Source: Neobacillus rhizosphaerae (GTDB lineage: Bacteria > Bacillota > Bacilli > Bacillales > Cytobacillaceae). Taken from it: DNA of 64,000 nt. Under the pieces are notes generated by a model. It had not been told where the DNA came from, did not search any database, and worked only from the letters and a program-made list of their open reading frames with translations. Shown in pieces: positions 9,417 through 19,575 of this stretch (position 1 is its first letter; every line of letters begins with the position of its first letter). The position numbers and the translations under genes were made by a program. Location of the stretch: assembly GCF_937468385.1 (NCBI RefSeq), contig NZ_CALBWS010000011.1, positions 1 to 64,000 of the forward strand. The letters are read 5' to 3'.

Positions 9417-10389
9417 GTCAAGAAAAAAACTCGTTGAATTAAAGAATCTCAAAAAACACTTTCCAATAAAATCCTCTTTTTTAAAAAAGGGAACTCAAGT
9501 GGTAAAAGCAGTCGATGATGTGTCGTTTCATATTTATAAAGGAGAAACATTTGGACTTGTTGGAGAGTCTGGCTGTGGTAAGTCTACATTAGGCCGCACC
9601 CTAAATCGTTTGTACGATGCAACAGCAGGAGAAATTCTATTTGATGGCAAGGACATTGCCAATCTTACTAATAAAGAACTTCAACCCTATCGAAAAAGAA
9701 TGCAAATGATTTTTCAAGACCCATATTCATCGCTTAATCCGTATATGAATGTGGAAGAGATTATCGATGAACCATTGGAAATTCACACAAATCTCTCAAA
9801 AAATGATCGAAAAAAAATCATTATTGATATTTTGGAAAAAGTCGGTTTGAAGAAAGACGATATGGGGAAATTTCCGCATGAATTTAGTGGTGGACAGCGC
9901 CAAAGAATCGGGATTGCTCGAGCTCTTTCCATTAATCCAGATTTCATCATATGTGATGAGGCTATCTCCGCTTTGGATGTGTCTATTCAAGCACAAGTCA
10001 TTAATATGCTAGAAGATTTACAGGAAGAGATGAATCTTACCTATCTGTTTGTCGCTCATGACTTATCAATGGTCCGTCATATTTCCGATCGGATTGGTGT
10101 TATGTATCTTGGTAAAATGGTCGAGATTTCAAAAAGCGATGAGTTATACAATAGACCGTTACATCCATACACACAAGCATTATTATCTGCCATTCCTATT
10201 CCAGATCCGATTAAGGCTCAGAACAGTAAGCGTGAAATCATTTCGGGAGAACTACCAAGCCCGATCGAAATGGAAACCGGTTGTCGGTTCCGCTCCAGAT
10301 GCCCATTTGCAAAATCCATTTGCGCTGAAATAGATCCGGAATTGAAGCAAGTGGATGATGAGCATCTCGTCGCCTGCCATTTATATTAA
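9409..10389 (+). CDS. Peptide ABC transporter ATPase (DppF/OppF)
   Basis: 326 aa, second ATPase of the pair. Walker [10 protein letters not shown]-loop [10 protein letters not shown], signature FSGGQRQRI, Walker [13 protein letters not shown] (Glu-Ala instead of the usual Glu-Pro, tolerated in OppF), H-loop VAHDLS, and C-terminal cysteines ([16 protein letters not shown]...VACHLY). Overlaps the upstream ATPase gene by 8 nt, so translation is probably coupled. Confidence 0.9.
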   Translation: MTESRKKLVELKNLKKHFPIKSSFLKKGTQVVKAVDDVSFHIYKGETFGLVGESGCGKSTLGRTLNRLYDATAGEILFDGKDIANLTNKELQPYRKRMQMIFQDPYSSLNPYMNVEEIIDEPLEIHTNLSKNDRKKIIIDILEKVGLKKDDMGKFPHEFSGGQRQRIGIARALSINPDFIICDEAISALDVSIQAQVINMLEDLQEEMNLTYLFVAHDLSMVRHISDRIGVMYLGKMVEISKSDELYNRPLHPYTQALLSAIPIPDPIKAQNSKREIISGELPSPIEMETGCRFRSRCPFAKSICAEIDPELKQVDDEHLVACHLY

Positions 10390-10409
10390 TTGTAATAGGA
10401 GTGAATAGG

Positions 10410-10871
10410 ATGGAAAAGGTTAAATTAGCGCTAAATTATGCCCTCATGCTTGAAATGATGAAAGCAAAAGGATTTAATAATGCAACAATCGTCGCTCTCT
10501 TGAATAAGGGGGATGAAGAAATACTTGAAAGCAATGGTGAAGGAATTCCAACATGGAAAACACTGGTTGACTATTATCACCTGAACAAAGAAAAATGCCA
10601 CCAAGCACTCAGGGGAGAGTATGAAATTTCCTTTTTGACGAAGGGGGCCCTCAAATCCTTATTGTCAATCAAGTTTGGGATGGAGGAAGGCAAGGATTTC
10701 GTCGATACTGGTGAATTTCTTGACCAGGTAAAAATCACTAGTGAAAACCTTGAAGCATTGCGTGAAGTGATGGCGAAAAATTGGACAATTATTTTACAGG
10801 AAGAAAATATCGATCAAGATACACAAATGATTAAAATTGAGCTCACCCATAAACCTGTTTTTAATAGATAA
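10410..10871 (+). CDS. Conserved-looking protein of unknown function after the transporter operon
   Basis: 153 aa, soluble, mostly helical, no signal peptide and no motif I can name. ATG at 10410 is preceded by AGGAG; a GTG at 10401 overlaps that site. It begins 20 nt after dppF and may be the last gene of that operon. Its 3' end overlaps the last 11 nt of a convergent small gene. I do not recognise a family and assign no function. Confidence 0.6.
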   Translation: MEKVKLALNYALMLEMMKAKGFNNATIVALLNKGDEEILESNGEGIPTWKTLVDYYHLNKEKCHQALRGEYEISFLTKGALKSLLSIKFGMEEGKDFVDTGEFLDQVKITSENLEALREVMAKNWTIILQEENIDQDTQMIKIELTHKPVFNR

Positions 10872-11064
10872 AATAAAAAGAACCATCGTTTCCGTCCAGG
10901 GATTGATGGTTCTTTTGTTTAAATTGATATAAATGATCTTTTTTCGTCTTAGTCATTCTTGTTCTCATGTCTGTAGTGGTAAACGGGCTCCGCTTCACTT
11001 CCGGATTCATTTTCCCTTCACGTGTGAGTTTTTCTCTTCGTTTTTTGGCTTTGGATTTTGCCAT
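10861..11064 (-). CDS. Small basic protein of unknown function
   Basis: 67 aa, very basic (MAKSKAKKRREKLTREG start; DMRTRMTKTKKDHLY in the middle), a composition suggesting nucleic-acid association, although that is inference. Start at 11064 follows GGAGGAG; a 14-codon upstream extension has no ribosome site. The final codons (DGSFYFIY) run through a terminator stem. Similar small basic proteins occur in Bacillus, but I cannot give a name. Confidence 0.6.
   Translation of the reverse strand: MAKSKAKKRREKLTREGKMNPEVKRSPFTTTDMRTRMTKTKKDHLYQFKQKNHQSLDGNDGSFYFIY
10876..10920. terminator. Bidirectional terminator embedded in the 3' end of a coding region
   Basis: AAAGAACCATC pairs with GATGGTTCTTT across a 16-nt loop, with T tracts on both strands. 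It lies inside the last 15 codons of the small basic protein gene and just past the stop of the convergent gene. Confidence 0.75.
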
Positions 11065-11159
11065 TAAAATCACTCCTCCATTAGGTTTCAATCCATTATA
11101 TAACATTTGGAGAAGTTTTGTTTATAATATAAGAATTTATAACATTGGACTTCGAGAAA

Positions 11160-11190
11160 TGTCCAGCTCCAGGCGCCATCGGCTAGTGGA
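11160..11190. repeat. Fragment of a dispersed Bacillus repeat
   Basis: GTCCAGCTCCAGGCGCC-type segment, GC-rich in AT-rich surroundings, immediately downstream of the MFS gene stop. The GTCCAG start resembles the fragment at 20721. I treat it as a remnant; identity rests on recall of similar Bacillaceae repeats. Confidence 0.35.
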
Positions 11191-11193
11191 AAC

Positions 11194-12405
11194 TTATATT
11201 TCTTGCATCTTCGTTTGCTGCTTTTTCACTTTTGTTGAAGAAGCTTGCTTTCTCGTATGAAGGAAGTAATAGAGAACTGCACCGAATAATATATAGAACG
11301 AACAAAAGAAATATAATGAACTATAATCCATTTTTGCCGCGATTACACCGACTAGGAAGGATCCAAGGGCAATCCCCGTATCATAGATGGATAAAAAGGT
11401 TGCAGTAGCCACTCCTCTTTTTCTAGGCTCAGCGTCTTGAATAGCAATTGTTTGAAAGGTAGGAAAAAGAGTTCCCCAGCCTAATCCAATCATTCCCGCT
11501 GAAAGAAGGAATGTGAATACACCACTGCTTTGACTTAATATAAACATTCCAATGGCAAAAAGAGCAATGCACGGATAGCTTATAACATTAGGCCCATATT
11601 GATCCAGCCATTTGCCGGTAAATGGTCTTGAAATTAATAAAACAATGGCATAGACCACAAAGAATAGACTAGCAACGCTTGCTAAGTGAATCTCATGTGC
11701 ATATATAGATACAAATGATAGAAGAGCTGAATATACGATTGCCATGAAGCTGCCTACAATCGCGATGGGAACAGCAGAAGCTTCAAAAAGGCGGTGGAAT
11801 GAAGAGGTTGAAAGGACTTCAATTTTGCTAGGCTGTTCCGTTTTTGTGTGTTTGACACTAAGACCTGTAAGTAATGAAGCGATAGCAACAATGACGCTAA
11901 GGCTGAACAAGATTTGGGGTCCCCATTGTTGGATGGCCAACAAACCAACAAATGGGCCAATGACCATTGCCATATTTGTTGACATAACGAAATACCCCAT
12001 ACCTTCACCTCTGCGGGAAGCGGGAATGATATCAGCCACGATTGTACCAACAGCGGTTGTCGCCATACCAAAGCCAATCCCGTGCAACAGCCGAATTACT
12101 AGAAAACCACTGATTGTTGTTGGAAAAAAATACAAGAGCGAGGCGCTCGCGAAAATGATTAGGGCTGTTAATAGTACTTTTTTATTCCCTGATCGTTCAA
12201 GCCATTGCCCAGCAAGTGGACGTGAAACAATGGCAGAAAGTAAAAATACCGTTGTCATGAGTCCCGCCATTGAAGAACTGCTATGTAATTCCTCCATTGC
12301 ATAGGATGGAAGAGTCACGAGCAAGATATAAAAAGTCAAAAATAGAAAAAAGTTACTTAAGGAAACGCTGATAAAATCTTTGCTCCAAAGTTTCGGTTTA
12401 TTCAT
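11194..12405 (-). CDS. MFS transporter, 12-TM (YfkF/YttB-type exporter)
   Basis: 403-aa membrane protein with about 12 helices. MFS loop motif A is visible (RPLAGQWLERSGNKKVLL and, in the second half, RPFTGKWLDQYGPN), as is the motif-C-like MAMVIGPFVGL. Start at 12405 (MNKPKLW) is placed 8 nt after AAGGAG; a GTG three codons upstream overlaps the ribosome site. It follows the marR gene by 15 nt in one operon, so it is probably an efflux pump induced by the MarR ligand. Substrate unknown. Confidence 0.82.
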   Translation of the reverse strand: MNKPKLWSKDFISVSLSNFFLFLTFYILLVTLPSYAMEELHSSSSMAGLMTTVFLLSAIVSRPLAGQWLERSGNKKVLLTALIIFASASLLYFFPTTISGFLVIRLLHGIGFGMATTAVGTIVADIIPASRRGEGMGYFVMSTNMAMVIGPFVGLLAIQQWGPQILFSLSVIVAIASLLTGLSVKHTKTEQPSKIEVLSTSSFHRLFEASAVPIAIVGSFMAIVYSALLSFVSIYAHEIHLASVASLFFVVYAIVLLISRPFTGKWLDQYGPNVISYPCIALFAIGMFILSQSSGVFTFLLSAGMIGLGWGTLFPTFQTIAIQDAEPRKRGVATATFLSIYDTGIALGSFLVGVIAAKMDYSSLYFFCSFYILFGAVLYYFLHTRKQASSTKVKKQQTKMQEI

Positions 12406-12420
12406 GAGATGCACTCCTTT

Positions 12421-12834
12421 TTATAATAGCTGCTGTAACCAGCCTTTTTGTAATTTGGAAAGTTCCTCCTGTGATGACGTAGGAAACTCTTTCAGTAATC
12501 CCTGATTAACTTCATTCACAACACTTTCCCACTCCGGATATTGCTTCAAAGCCTCTTCCGTTAATTGGACATGCTTCTCTCGTTTATCTTTACCTGGAAC
12601 TTGTCTTACATATCCCTGCTTAACAAGACGTTGGATGGTGCGGGTCATTGGAGGAGCTTCGACAAACAGGTAATCACAAAGTTCTTTTTGGGTAAGTGAG
12701 CCGCTTTTTTTTAGGACAAAGATGACGGCCCATTGGGCACTGTATAATCCCAATGGTTTCAATGCTTCATTGAGTTTGTTGGTAAGATGGCGTGATAGTT
12801 GATGCAGTGTATGGAATAATTCGTGGCTTAACAT
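12421..12834 (-). CDS. MarR family transcriptional regulator
   Basis: 137 aa. Winged helix region at about residues 30-100 (GLYSAQWAVIFVLKKSGSLTQKELCDYL, then MTRTIQRLVKQGYVRQVPGKDKREKHVQLTEEA), with the DxR wing motif of MarR proteins. First gene of a two-gene operon with an MFS exporter. A perfect inverted repeat overlaps its own promoter, so autorepression relieved by a ligand is the likely mode. Confidence 0.88.
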   Translation of the reverse strand: MLSHELFHTLHQLSRHLTNKLNEALKPLGLYSAQWAVIFVLKKSGSLTQKELCDYLFVEAPPMTRTIQRLVKQGYVRQVPGKDKREKHVQLTEEALKQYPEWESVVNEVNQGLLKEFPTSSQEELSKLQKGWLQQLL

Positions 12835-12855
12835 AGTATGCTCCCATTTCTAAAG

Positions 12856-12899
12856 ATAGTTACCTGGGTAACTATATCGGATGGGTTGAAAAATGTCAA
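12856..12899 (-). promoter_or_regulatory. Sigma-A promoter with overlapping MarR operator
   Basis: Minus strand TTGACA (12899-12894), exactly 17 bp, TATAGT (12876-12871). A perfect 9-bp inverted repeat ATAGTTACC-TG-GGTAACTAT (12856-12875) covers the -10 edge and start point. Palindrome size and position fit a MarR dimer site. Confidence 0.8.
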
Positions 12900-12958
12900 G
12901 GAATGTTCATAAGTGGTGGAGACAATGAACAGTTTGCAGGGCTTTTAAAAAAATGGGT

Positions 12959-13091
12959 GGAATTCCATTTGGGCTTGGCAAAATCTTTCAGAGTTTGGCG
13001 GGATCCCATTCGAGTTTAGCGGAATTATCACAGAAATCGGCGGAATAAAATAAAAACTCCGCGGAATCAGCATAGAACTCCGCGGAATCGC
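12959..13091. repeat. Degenerate 21-bp-period tandem repeat
   Basis: Units begin at 12959, 12980, 13000, 13021, 13042, 13063 and 13084 (lengths 21, 20, 21, 21, 21, 21 and a partial). The shared pattern is GGAAT at the start and a GGC/CGC end; the last two full units share ACTCCGCGGAATC. The array sits in the gap between the marR promoter and the metH stop codon, is not coding, and has no palindromic spacer structure. Possible roles are RNA processing or termination downstream of metH, or protein binding; none is shown. Confidence 0.65.
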
Positions 13092-13098
13092 CTAAACA

Positions 13099-16000
13099 TT
13101 ATCTCAACACGTTAAAATACCTTGCTTCTGGATGGGCAAACACCATCGCAGTCACAGATGCTTCAGGTTCCATCATACAACCTTCTGTTAACTGAACTCC
13201 GATTTCTTCCGGTTGAATCAACTTGAACAGTTTCTTTTGATCTTCTAAATCAGGACAGGCTGGGTAGCCAAACGAAAACCGCTGGCCTTGATAGTGAGCG
13301 GCAAACCGGTCCTGCATTGTAAAGGTGAGCGGATCTGGGAATCCCCAACGATCGCGCATTTGCCGGTGAATTAATTCGGCAAAGCCTTCCGCAGTCTCCA
13401 ATGCCAGTGCCTGAAGAGCGTGGCACTCGAGAAAACGACCTTCACTTTTAAATTGGTTGGCTTTTTCGCGAATCCCACTACCAGCTGTTACGGTAAAAAA
13501 GCCAACATAATCCATAATGCCACTATCAACTGACTTTAAAAAATCGGCTAAACAAAGATGCGGTGCCGATTCCTGACGCGGAAAATCGAATGTTTCAATA
13601 ATAGTGTTCGGATTTTCTGGGTCATAAATAATCACCATATTTCCATCCGATTGTGCCGGGAAAAATCGATAAACTGCCGCTGGAGTAATCCAGTTGTTAG
13701 CACTGGCATCCGCAAGTAATTGATCAACCACTTCTTTTACCATTACCGCTTTTTCATCCTGCTCAGCAAGTAATTTAGAAATTTTCCCCTTCACACCAAG
13801 ATGGTGTCCTATCAACATTTGCATGTTGATATACGGTTCAATATGGGAAAGTGAATAGGATTTTAGGATATGCCTTTTCGTGTCCATTGGCGTGAAGACC
13901 GGTACTTCTGTGGAAACTGAAGGCTTTACTTTTACCGCGACAGCCCCGCTTGAACGGCTTGGCAATTCCCTTGGAATATCGATTACTGCCAGCTTTTCCT
14001 TTTTATCATCGAGAAGCTTTTGATGTTCCTCAGGTGACTGCAACTGATTGGCAAGTGATAGTCCTGTCATCGCATCCTTCGCATAAAGAACAAGCCCATC
14101 GTATTCTTTGGCAATTTTCGTATCTGTGAATTTTCGCGAAAGGGCAGCGCCACCAACTAAGATAGGCAGTGAAATACCTGCTTCCTTCATATCCTGAGCG
14201 GTTAAGACCATTTGCTGAGCGGATTTCACCAATAAGCCAGATAATCCGACCATATCTGGTTTTTCCTCACGAATGGCTTGAACTAATTCAGTAGGTGTCA
14301 CCTTAATTCCGAGATCGTGCACTTGATAGCCATTATTGCTAAGAATAATATCAACCAAGTTTTTTCCGATATCATGAACATCGCCTTTTACCGTTGCTAA
14401 AATTACTTTTCCTTTAGAGGCAGAAACATCGCCTTTTTCCATATGCGGCTCTAAATGTGATACCGCCGCTTTCATCACTTCTGCACTTTGAAGAACTTCC
14501 GCGACAATTAATTGGTTGTCATTAAATAAACGGCCAACCTCTTTCATCCCATCCATTAATGGACCATTAATAATTTCAAGCGGTGCTGGATAGCTTTCAA
14601 GGGCTAAATCTAAATCCGGCAGCAGGCCTTCTTTTGTACCCTCGACCACATAATAGGCAAGCCGTTCCTCCAAGCTCATATTGGGAACGGTTACCTTTAA
14701 TTCCTTCTTTTTGCCACGATAAAATTCAGTAAAAGTTGCAAGTGTCTCGTCCGTTGTTTCAAAAAGTAGCGACTCTGCTAATTGAACTTCTTCCTTGGAA
14801 ATGGAAGCAAATCGTTCCAGCTTTTCGGTATTAACAATCGCATAATCTAGTCCAGCCTGAGTACAGTGATAGAGGAATACGGAATTCAAAATTTCCCTTC
14901 CGACTGGAGGTAGCCCGAATGAAACATTACTAACTCCGAGAATCGTTTGAACCTCAGGAAACTGCTCCTTAATTAACCTGATTCCTTCAACCGTTGCTTT
15001 AGCAGAGCCGATATATTGTTCATCCCCCGTGCCAACCGGAAAAACAAGCGGGTCAAAGATAAGATCCTGTGGTTTCAGGCGGTATTTATTTACTAGCAGG
15101 TCATAGGAACGTTTGGCAATCGCCAGCTTACGCTCAGCCGTAACCCCCATACCTTCTTCATCGATGGTTCCGACTACCACGGCAGCTCCATACCTGTGAA
15201 TTAATGGAACCACCGCCTCAAAGCGTTCCTCACCATCTTCAAGGTTAATCGAATTGATAATTGCCTTTCCCTGGGAATATTTAAGTGCTCTTTCAATGAC
15301 TTTGTCATCGGTTGAATCGATGACAAGAGGAACTTTAATTTTCTTGACCACTTCTTTAATGAAATTTTCCATATCGACGATTTCATCACGATCTGGATCC
15401 GCCAGACAAAGATCAATCACATGGGCACCGCCTTTGACCTGTGCTCGCGCAACCTCGGAAGCTTCTTCAAACTTCCCCTCGGTGATTAATCGTTTGAATT
15501 TCCGCGAACCAATGACATTCGTCCGTTCTCCAACCATTATTGGTCGGAGCGTGGGATCGTCGTAAATAAAAGGTTCAATCCCAGATACCATATGAAGAGG
15601 AGATGGTTTGATTTCTCTTGGTTGAAAATCTTTCATCGCTACTGCTAACGCCCTTATGTGTTCAGGCGTCGTACCACAACAGCCGCCAACAATATTAAGC
15701 CAGCCGTGAGCGGCAAAATCAGAAAGCTTTTTCGCCAGCGTTTCTGGTGTCTCATGATAATGGCCTTCCTCATCAGGCAAACCTGCATTCGGATAACAGC
15801 TAACTGCTGTTGAGGCGAGATTCGCTAATGAGCGGACATGATCCTGCATAAATTCAGGACCTGTTGCACAGTTCAGACCAACGGCAACAGGATTCATATG
15901 CTCGACCGAAATATAAAACGATTCAATCGATTGTCCGGCAAGAGTTGTCCCCATTGGCTCAATCGTCCCGGAAATAAACAGCGGCAGTATTTTACCTGTT

Positions 16001-16548
16001 TTTCTAAAAGCGTTTTGAATTCCAACATTTCCAGCTTTCACATTCAGCATATCTTGACTTGTTTCAAGGAGGAGCAGATCGACTCCGCCATCAATCAGGC
16101 CAATTGCCTGTTCCTCATATGAGGCAGAAAGAGCATCAAAGGTGGTTCCGCCGGTAACGCTCAATGTTTTTGTTGTCGGACCCATTGATCCTGCTACATA
16201 ACGCGGCCAATCATCGGTTGAAGCCTGAATGGCTTCCTTAACCGCAATCATTGCGGCAATCTTATTTATTTCATAGGCTTTAATGCCTAGCTCATATTCA
16301 TCAAGAACAAGACTTGTTGCCCCAAACGTATTGGTTTCGATAATGTCAGCTCCGGCTTGTAAATATTCCCGGTGGATTTTTGCAATAACAGAAGGGGCTG
16401 TTAAATTCAGGTGTTCGTTACAGCCTTCATACTGCTCACCGCCAAAATCCTCATCGGTAAGCTCAGCTCTTTGCAGCATCGTACCCATTGCCCCGTCCAT
16501 GATGAGGATGCGTTTTTTTAGTTGATCAATAAATGATGTTTTCGGCAT
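13099..16548 (-). CDS. metH: Cobalamin-dependent methionine synthase
   Basis: 1149 aa, full length. It transfers a methyl group from 5-methyltetrahydrofolate to homocysteine. Domain order: homocysteine-binding barrel (Zn ligands in GLNCATG near residue 227 and GGCCGTT near 292), pterin-binding barrel ([12 protein letters not shown]), cobalamin domain with the base-off ligand motif DVHDIGKN (His about residue 723), and the C-terminal AdoMet reactivation domain. The gene overlaps the 3' end of yitJ by 23 nt, so it is translated from the same S-box mRNA. The start follows GGGGGGAT. No B12 riboswitch is seen; control is through SAM. Confidence 0.95.
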   Translation of the reverse strand: MPKTSFIDQLKKRILIMDGAMGTMLQRAELTDEDFGGEQYEGCNEHLNLTAPSVIAKIHREYLQAGADIIETNTFGATSLVLDEYELGIKAYEINKIAAMIAVKEAIQASTDDWPRYVAGSMGPTTKTLSVTGGTTFDALSASYEEQAIGLIDGGVDLLLLETSQDMLNVKAGNVGIQNAFRKTGKILPLFISGTIEPMGTTLAGQSIESFYISVEHMNPVAVGLNCATGPEFMQDHVRSLANLASTAVSCYPNAGLPDEEGHYHETPETLAKKLSDFAAHGWLNIVGGCCGTTPEHIRALAVAMKDFQPREIKPSPLHMVSGIEPFIYDDPTLRPIMVGERTNVIGSRKFKRLITEGKFEEASEVARAQVKGGAHVIDLCLADPDRDEIVDMENFIKEVVKKIKVPLVIDSTDDKVIERALKYSQGKAIINSINLEDGEERFEAVVPLIHRYGAAVVVGTIDEEGMGVTAERKLAIAKRSYDLLVNKYRLKPQDLIFDPLVFPVGTGDEQYIGSAKATVEGIRLIKEQFPEVQTILGVSNVSFGLPPVGREILNSVFLYHCTQAGLDYAIVNTEKLERFASISKEEVQLAESLLFETTDETLATFTEFYRGKKKELKVTVPNMSLEERLAYYVVEGTKEGLLPDLDLALESYPAPLEIINGPLMDGMKEVGRLFNDNQLIVAEVLQSAEVMKAAVSHLEPHMEKGDVSASKGKVILATVKGDVHDIGKNLVDIILSNNGYQVHDLGIKVTPTELVQAIREEKPDMVGLSGLLVKSAQQMVLTAQDMKEAGISLPILVGGAALSRKFTDTKIAKEYDGLVLYAKDAMTGLSLANQLQSPEEHQKLLDDKKEKLAVIDIPRELPSRSSGAVAVKVKPSVSTEVPVFTPMDTKRHILKSYSLSHIEPYINMQMLIGHHLGVKGKISKLLAEQDEKAVMVKEVVDQLLADASANNWITPAAVYRFFPAQSDGNMVIIYDPENPNTIIETFDFPRQESAPHLCLADFLKSVDSGIMDYVGFFTVTAGSGIREKANQFKSEGRFLECHALQALALETAEGFAELIHRQMRDRWGFPDPLTFTMQDRFAAHYQGQRFSFGYPACPDLEDQKKLFKLIQPEEIGVQLTEGCMMEPEASVTAMVFAHPEARYFNVLR

Positions 16549-18385
16549 AGCTGATCCCCCTCACTTCGCTCGCACGCTTTCCGGCATAAAGGGCCAGCTC
16601 AGCGGTTAGTTCATAGCGTAAAAATGGTGTAATTAAATAAATTCCGTTAAATAAATCTAAGGCTGCATCAATTAGTGATTTGGTAATTTCAATTCCCTCT
16701 CTGGTAGCTTGAAGCGGGTTATCAGTCAGGCTGGCCATCCGCTCCCGTATGGAATCAGCAATTTTAATTCCCGGTACTTCATTATGAAGGAATTCAGCGT
16801 TCTTACTGCTTATTAGCGGCATTAGGCCAATATAGATAGGTGCATTAAGATGTTTCGTATTTTCATAGATTTCAATTAATTTTTCCTCTGAAAAAACTGG
16901 CTGGGAGATAAAGTAATCAGCACCCATGTGGATTTTTTTCTCCAGCCGCTTCACCGCTTTTTCGAGTGATCGAACATTCGGGTTAAAGGCTGCTGCGATG
17001 CTGAAAGCCGTTTTTTGTCCTAAATCCTTTCCGGAAAAAGATAAGCCCTCATTTAACTGCTTAATCATTTGAATCAGCTCAAAGGAAGAAACATCATAAA
17101 CGGACGATGCACCTGGGAAATCGCCAACTCTCGCCGGATCGCCGGTTATGGCTAGAACATCATTCAAGCCAAGAGTGTGAAGTCCCATTAAATGAGATTG
17201 CAAGCCGATAATATTGCGATCGCGGCAGGAAATATGAATGAGTGGGCGCAGCCCTAATTCTGTTTTAACCAAGTACCCTAATGATTCGTTTGAAATTCTT
17301 ACTGTCGCAAGCGAATTATCCGCGAGTGTTAAAGAATCAATTCCCGCTTCTTTTAAGGCTTTCGCCCCTTCGAAAAACTTTGACGTATCCAGCTTTCTAG
17401 GAGGATCTAATTCGACGATCACCGAAGGTCTTTCTTTGACGACCTCCTGAAGAGGGGCGTACTCCCTTTTAACAGCAGATTCAACGATAACTTTCTTTGG
17501 TTTCAATTTTACAACCTTTTCCGTAACAGGGACACTATTCTTTAATTCGGATGCAAAGGCTTTAATATGTGCCGGAGTGGTGCCACAGCAGCCGCCAAGA
17601 AGACGAACCCCTTCATTTCGGAATGCACGAGCGGACTGGCGAAAATAATCGGCGTCGCCCTCATAATGAAATTTCCCGTCCGTATAGGTGGGCAGACTGG
17701 CGTTCGGATAGGCAGATAGAAAGGCATGCTTCGGAAGTTCAATCTGTTCGAGCGTTACGAGCATATGATGTGGACCGAGCCGGCAATTAAGCCCAATGAC
17801 ATCGGCACCAAGACCCTCGAGTCTCTTTAAAGCCTCATTAACTGGTGTTTGATTTTGTAAAATTCCCGGCTCCTGATGGGATAGCTGTGCAATTATTGGA
17901 AGCTTCGTTTCCTTCCTCGCAATAGTAAGAATGATTTCAAGCTCTTCTAGGTCGTAAAAGGTCTCCAGTAGTAGGCCATCTACCCCTTCAAGTAATAGAC
18001 AATATAATTGTTCGCGGAAGCTTCGCTTTAATTCTTCGATTGAAATGGAATCAGGCTTAATTCCCCGATTACCACCAATCGTTCCAAGCACATAGGCATT
18101 ATTTTGGGCTGCTTTTTTGGCATTGCGGACGGCAGCGCTGTTTATTTCCTTCACCGAGTCTTCGAGTCCATAACGTTGGAGCTTTAGATAATTTCCTGCA
18201 TAGGTATTTGTTTGAATGACATCCGCGCCGGCATCGATATAGGCTTTATGAATATTTTGGATTTGCTCTGGCTGAGATAGATTTAGCTCCTCAAAACAGC
18301 AATCAGTTCCATAAGAATAAAGGAGAGTACCCATGGCTCCATCGGCAATTAAGATTTGATTGTTTAATTTTTCTAAAAAGCTCAT
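16526..18385 (-). CDS. yitJ: Bifunctional homocysteine S-methyltransferase / methylenetetrahydrofolate reductase
   Basis: 619 aa fusion. The N-terminal half is a homocysteine methyltransferase barrel (GLNCRLGP and [14 protein letters not shown] zinc motifs near residues 203 and 270); the C-terminal half is a MetF-like FAD barrel ([25 protein letters not shown]). It supplies 5-methyl-THF to MetH and can methylate homocysteine itself, as B. subtilis YitJ is assigned. Start at 18385 is 7 nt after GGGGAG; an ATG two codons earlier is too close to it. Confidence 0.9.
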   Translation of the reverse strand: MSFLEKLNNQILIADGAMGTLLYSYGTDCCFEELNLSQPEQIQNIHKAYIDAGADVIQTNTYAGNYLKLQRYGLEDSVKEINSAAVRNAKKAAQNNAYVLGTIGGNRGIKPDSISIEELKRSFREQLYCLLLEGVDGLLLETFYDLEELEIILTIARKETKLPIIAQLSHQEPGILQNQTPVNEALKRLEGLGADVIGLNCRLGPHHMLVTLEQIELPKHAFLSAYPNASLPTYTDGKFHYEGDADYFRQSARAFRNEGVRLLGGCCGTTPAHIKAFASELKNSVPVTEKVVKLKPKKVIVESAVKREYAPLQEVVKERPSVIVELDPPRKLDTSKFFEGAKALKEAGIDSLTLADNSLATVRISNESLGYLVKTELGLRPLIHISCRDRNIIGLQSHLMGLHTLGLNDVLAITGDPARVGDFPGASSVYDVSSFELIQMIKQLNEGLSFSGKDLGQKTAFSIAAAFNPNVRSLEKAVKRLEKKIHMGADYFISQPVFSEEKLIEIYENTKHLNAPIYIGLMPLISSKNAEFLHNEVPGIKIADSIRERMASLTDNPLQATREGIEITKSLIDAALDLFNGIYLITPFLRYELTAELALYAGKRASEVRGISYAENIIY

Positions 18386-18387
18386 TG

Positions 18388-19575
18388 TCATTCTCCCCGT
18401 TCAAACACTAATCGTTTCTGGTTGATTTGCTCGAGGGCCTGGGAAAAATCCTTCATCAAATCATCCGAATTTTCCAAGCCAACGGATAAGCGCAACAGAC
18501 TATTTTTTATTCCACGTTTCTCTCTTTCTGCCTGTGGCATGGCAGCATGGGACATTTTAGCCGGATACGATAAAATCGATTCAACTGCTCCTAGGCTAAC
18601 CGCAAAAACAGGAATTTTTACATTTGATACAAACGAACGAACTGCTGCTTCATCGGCAAGCTCAAAAGATAAAACGGCGCCAGCGCCATTAGCTTGGGAT
18701 TGCAGAATGTCATATTGCGGGTGATTTTCAAAGCCTGGGTAATATACTTTTTCAACAAGAGGCTGAGATTGTAAAAATTGAGCTATCGTGAACGCTGACT
18801 TTTGCGATTGATCAAGCCGGACATGAAGGGTTTTCAGCCCCCTCAGAACGAGCCAGGCATCCTGGACTCCAAGGACTGCTCCAAAGGAATTTTGTAAAAA
18901 AGCAAGCCTGCCAGCTAAACCTTCATCTTTAACGACAGCTAGTCCGGCCACCACATCACTATGTCCCGACAAAAACTTAGTAGCACTGTGGAGGACAACA
19001 TCAGCTCCTAACTCTAATGGTTTTTGGAGTGCAGGAGTTAAAATGGTGTTATCGACAAATGTTAGCGCATTGACCTCTTTTGCCAATTGGCTGACTGCTT
19101 GAATATCCGTCACCTTCAATAATGGGTTAGATGGAGTTTCCACATAAAAGGCTTTTGTATTTGGCTTGATGGCATGTTTCACCTGATCAAGATCCGTCAT
19201 ATCGATAAAGGTATGCTCAATTCCAAATCTTGTGAGCACCTGGGTAATCATACGATAGGTCCCGCCATACACGTCCTCGGTGATAACGACATGGTCGCCT
19301 GCAGAAAGCAGGAGAAAGGCTGTTGAAATGGCGGCCATCCCTGAGGAAAACGCAAATCCTTTTACGCCGCCCTCTAATTCCGAAATTACATCTTCAAGTG
19401 CTTCTCTTGTTGGATTTAAACTGCGGGCGTAATCAAACTTTCCGAACTGGTCAATGTCAAATTGATGAAAGGTGGACGCATGCTGAATCGGTACACTTAC
19501 AGCACCTGTGGCAGCATCCATTTTATGCTTATTATGAAGAAGCCTTGTTTCAAAACAATATTCCTCGCATGCCAT
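18388..19575 (-). CDS. metC: Cystathionine beta-lyase
   Basis: 395 aa PLP enzyme of the Cys/Met metabolism family; cleaves cystathionine to homocysteine. The PLP lysine motif is [15 protein letters not shown] and the phosphate-binding segment SSGMAAIS. Its ATG overlaps the stop of the upstream metI (TAATG), so translation is coupled. The metI-metC order is that of the B. subtilis S-box operon, which supports the lyase assignment over a gamma-synthase; homology alone does not separate the two. Confidence 0.85.
   Translation of the reverse strand: MACEEYCFETRLLHNKHKMDAATGAVSVPIQHASTFHQFDIDQFGKFDYARSLNPTREALEDVISELEGGVKGFAFSSGMAAISTAFLLLSAGDHVVITEDVYGGTYRMITQVLTRFGIEHTFIDMTDLDQVKHAIKPNTKAFYVETPSNPLLKVTDIQAVSQLAKEVNALTFVDNTILTPALQKPLELGADVVLHSATKFLSGHSDVVAGLAVVKDEGLAGRLAFLQNSFGAVLGVQDAWLVLRGLKTLHVRLDQSQKSAFTIAQFLQSQPLVEKVYYPGFENHPQYDILQSQANGAGAVLSFELADEAAVRSFVSNVKIPVFAVSLGAVESILSYPAKMSHAAMPQAEREKRGIKNSLLRLSVGLENSDDLMKDFSQALEQINQKRLVFERGE

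Noticed and set aside
11744..12304. 186-codon ORF opposite the 12-TM MFS gene
   Set aside because: Shadow frame of a membrane-protein gene; composition is an antisense artefact.
12959..13091. Possible CRISPR array
   Set aside because: Units are contiguous and degenerate with no unique spacers and no cas genes nearby.
13099..16548. B12 riboswitch control of metH
   Set aside because: metH overlaps yitJ by 23 nt with no leader of its own; the only riboswitch found is the upstream S-box.
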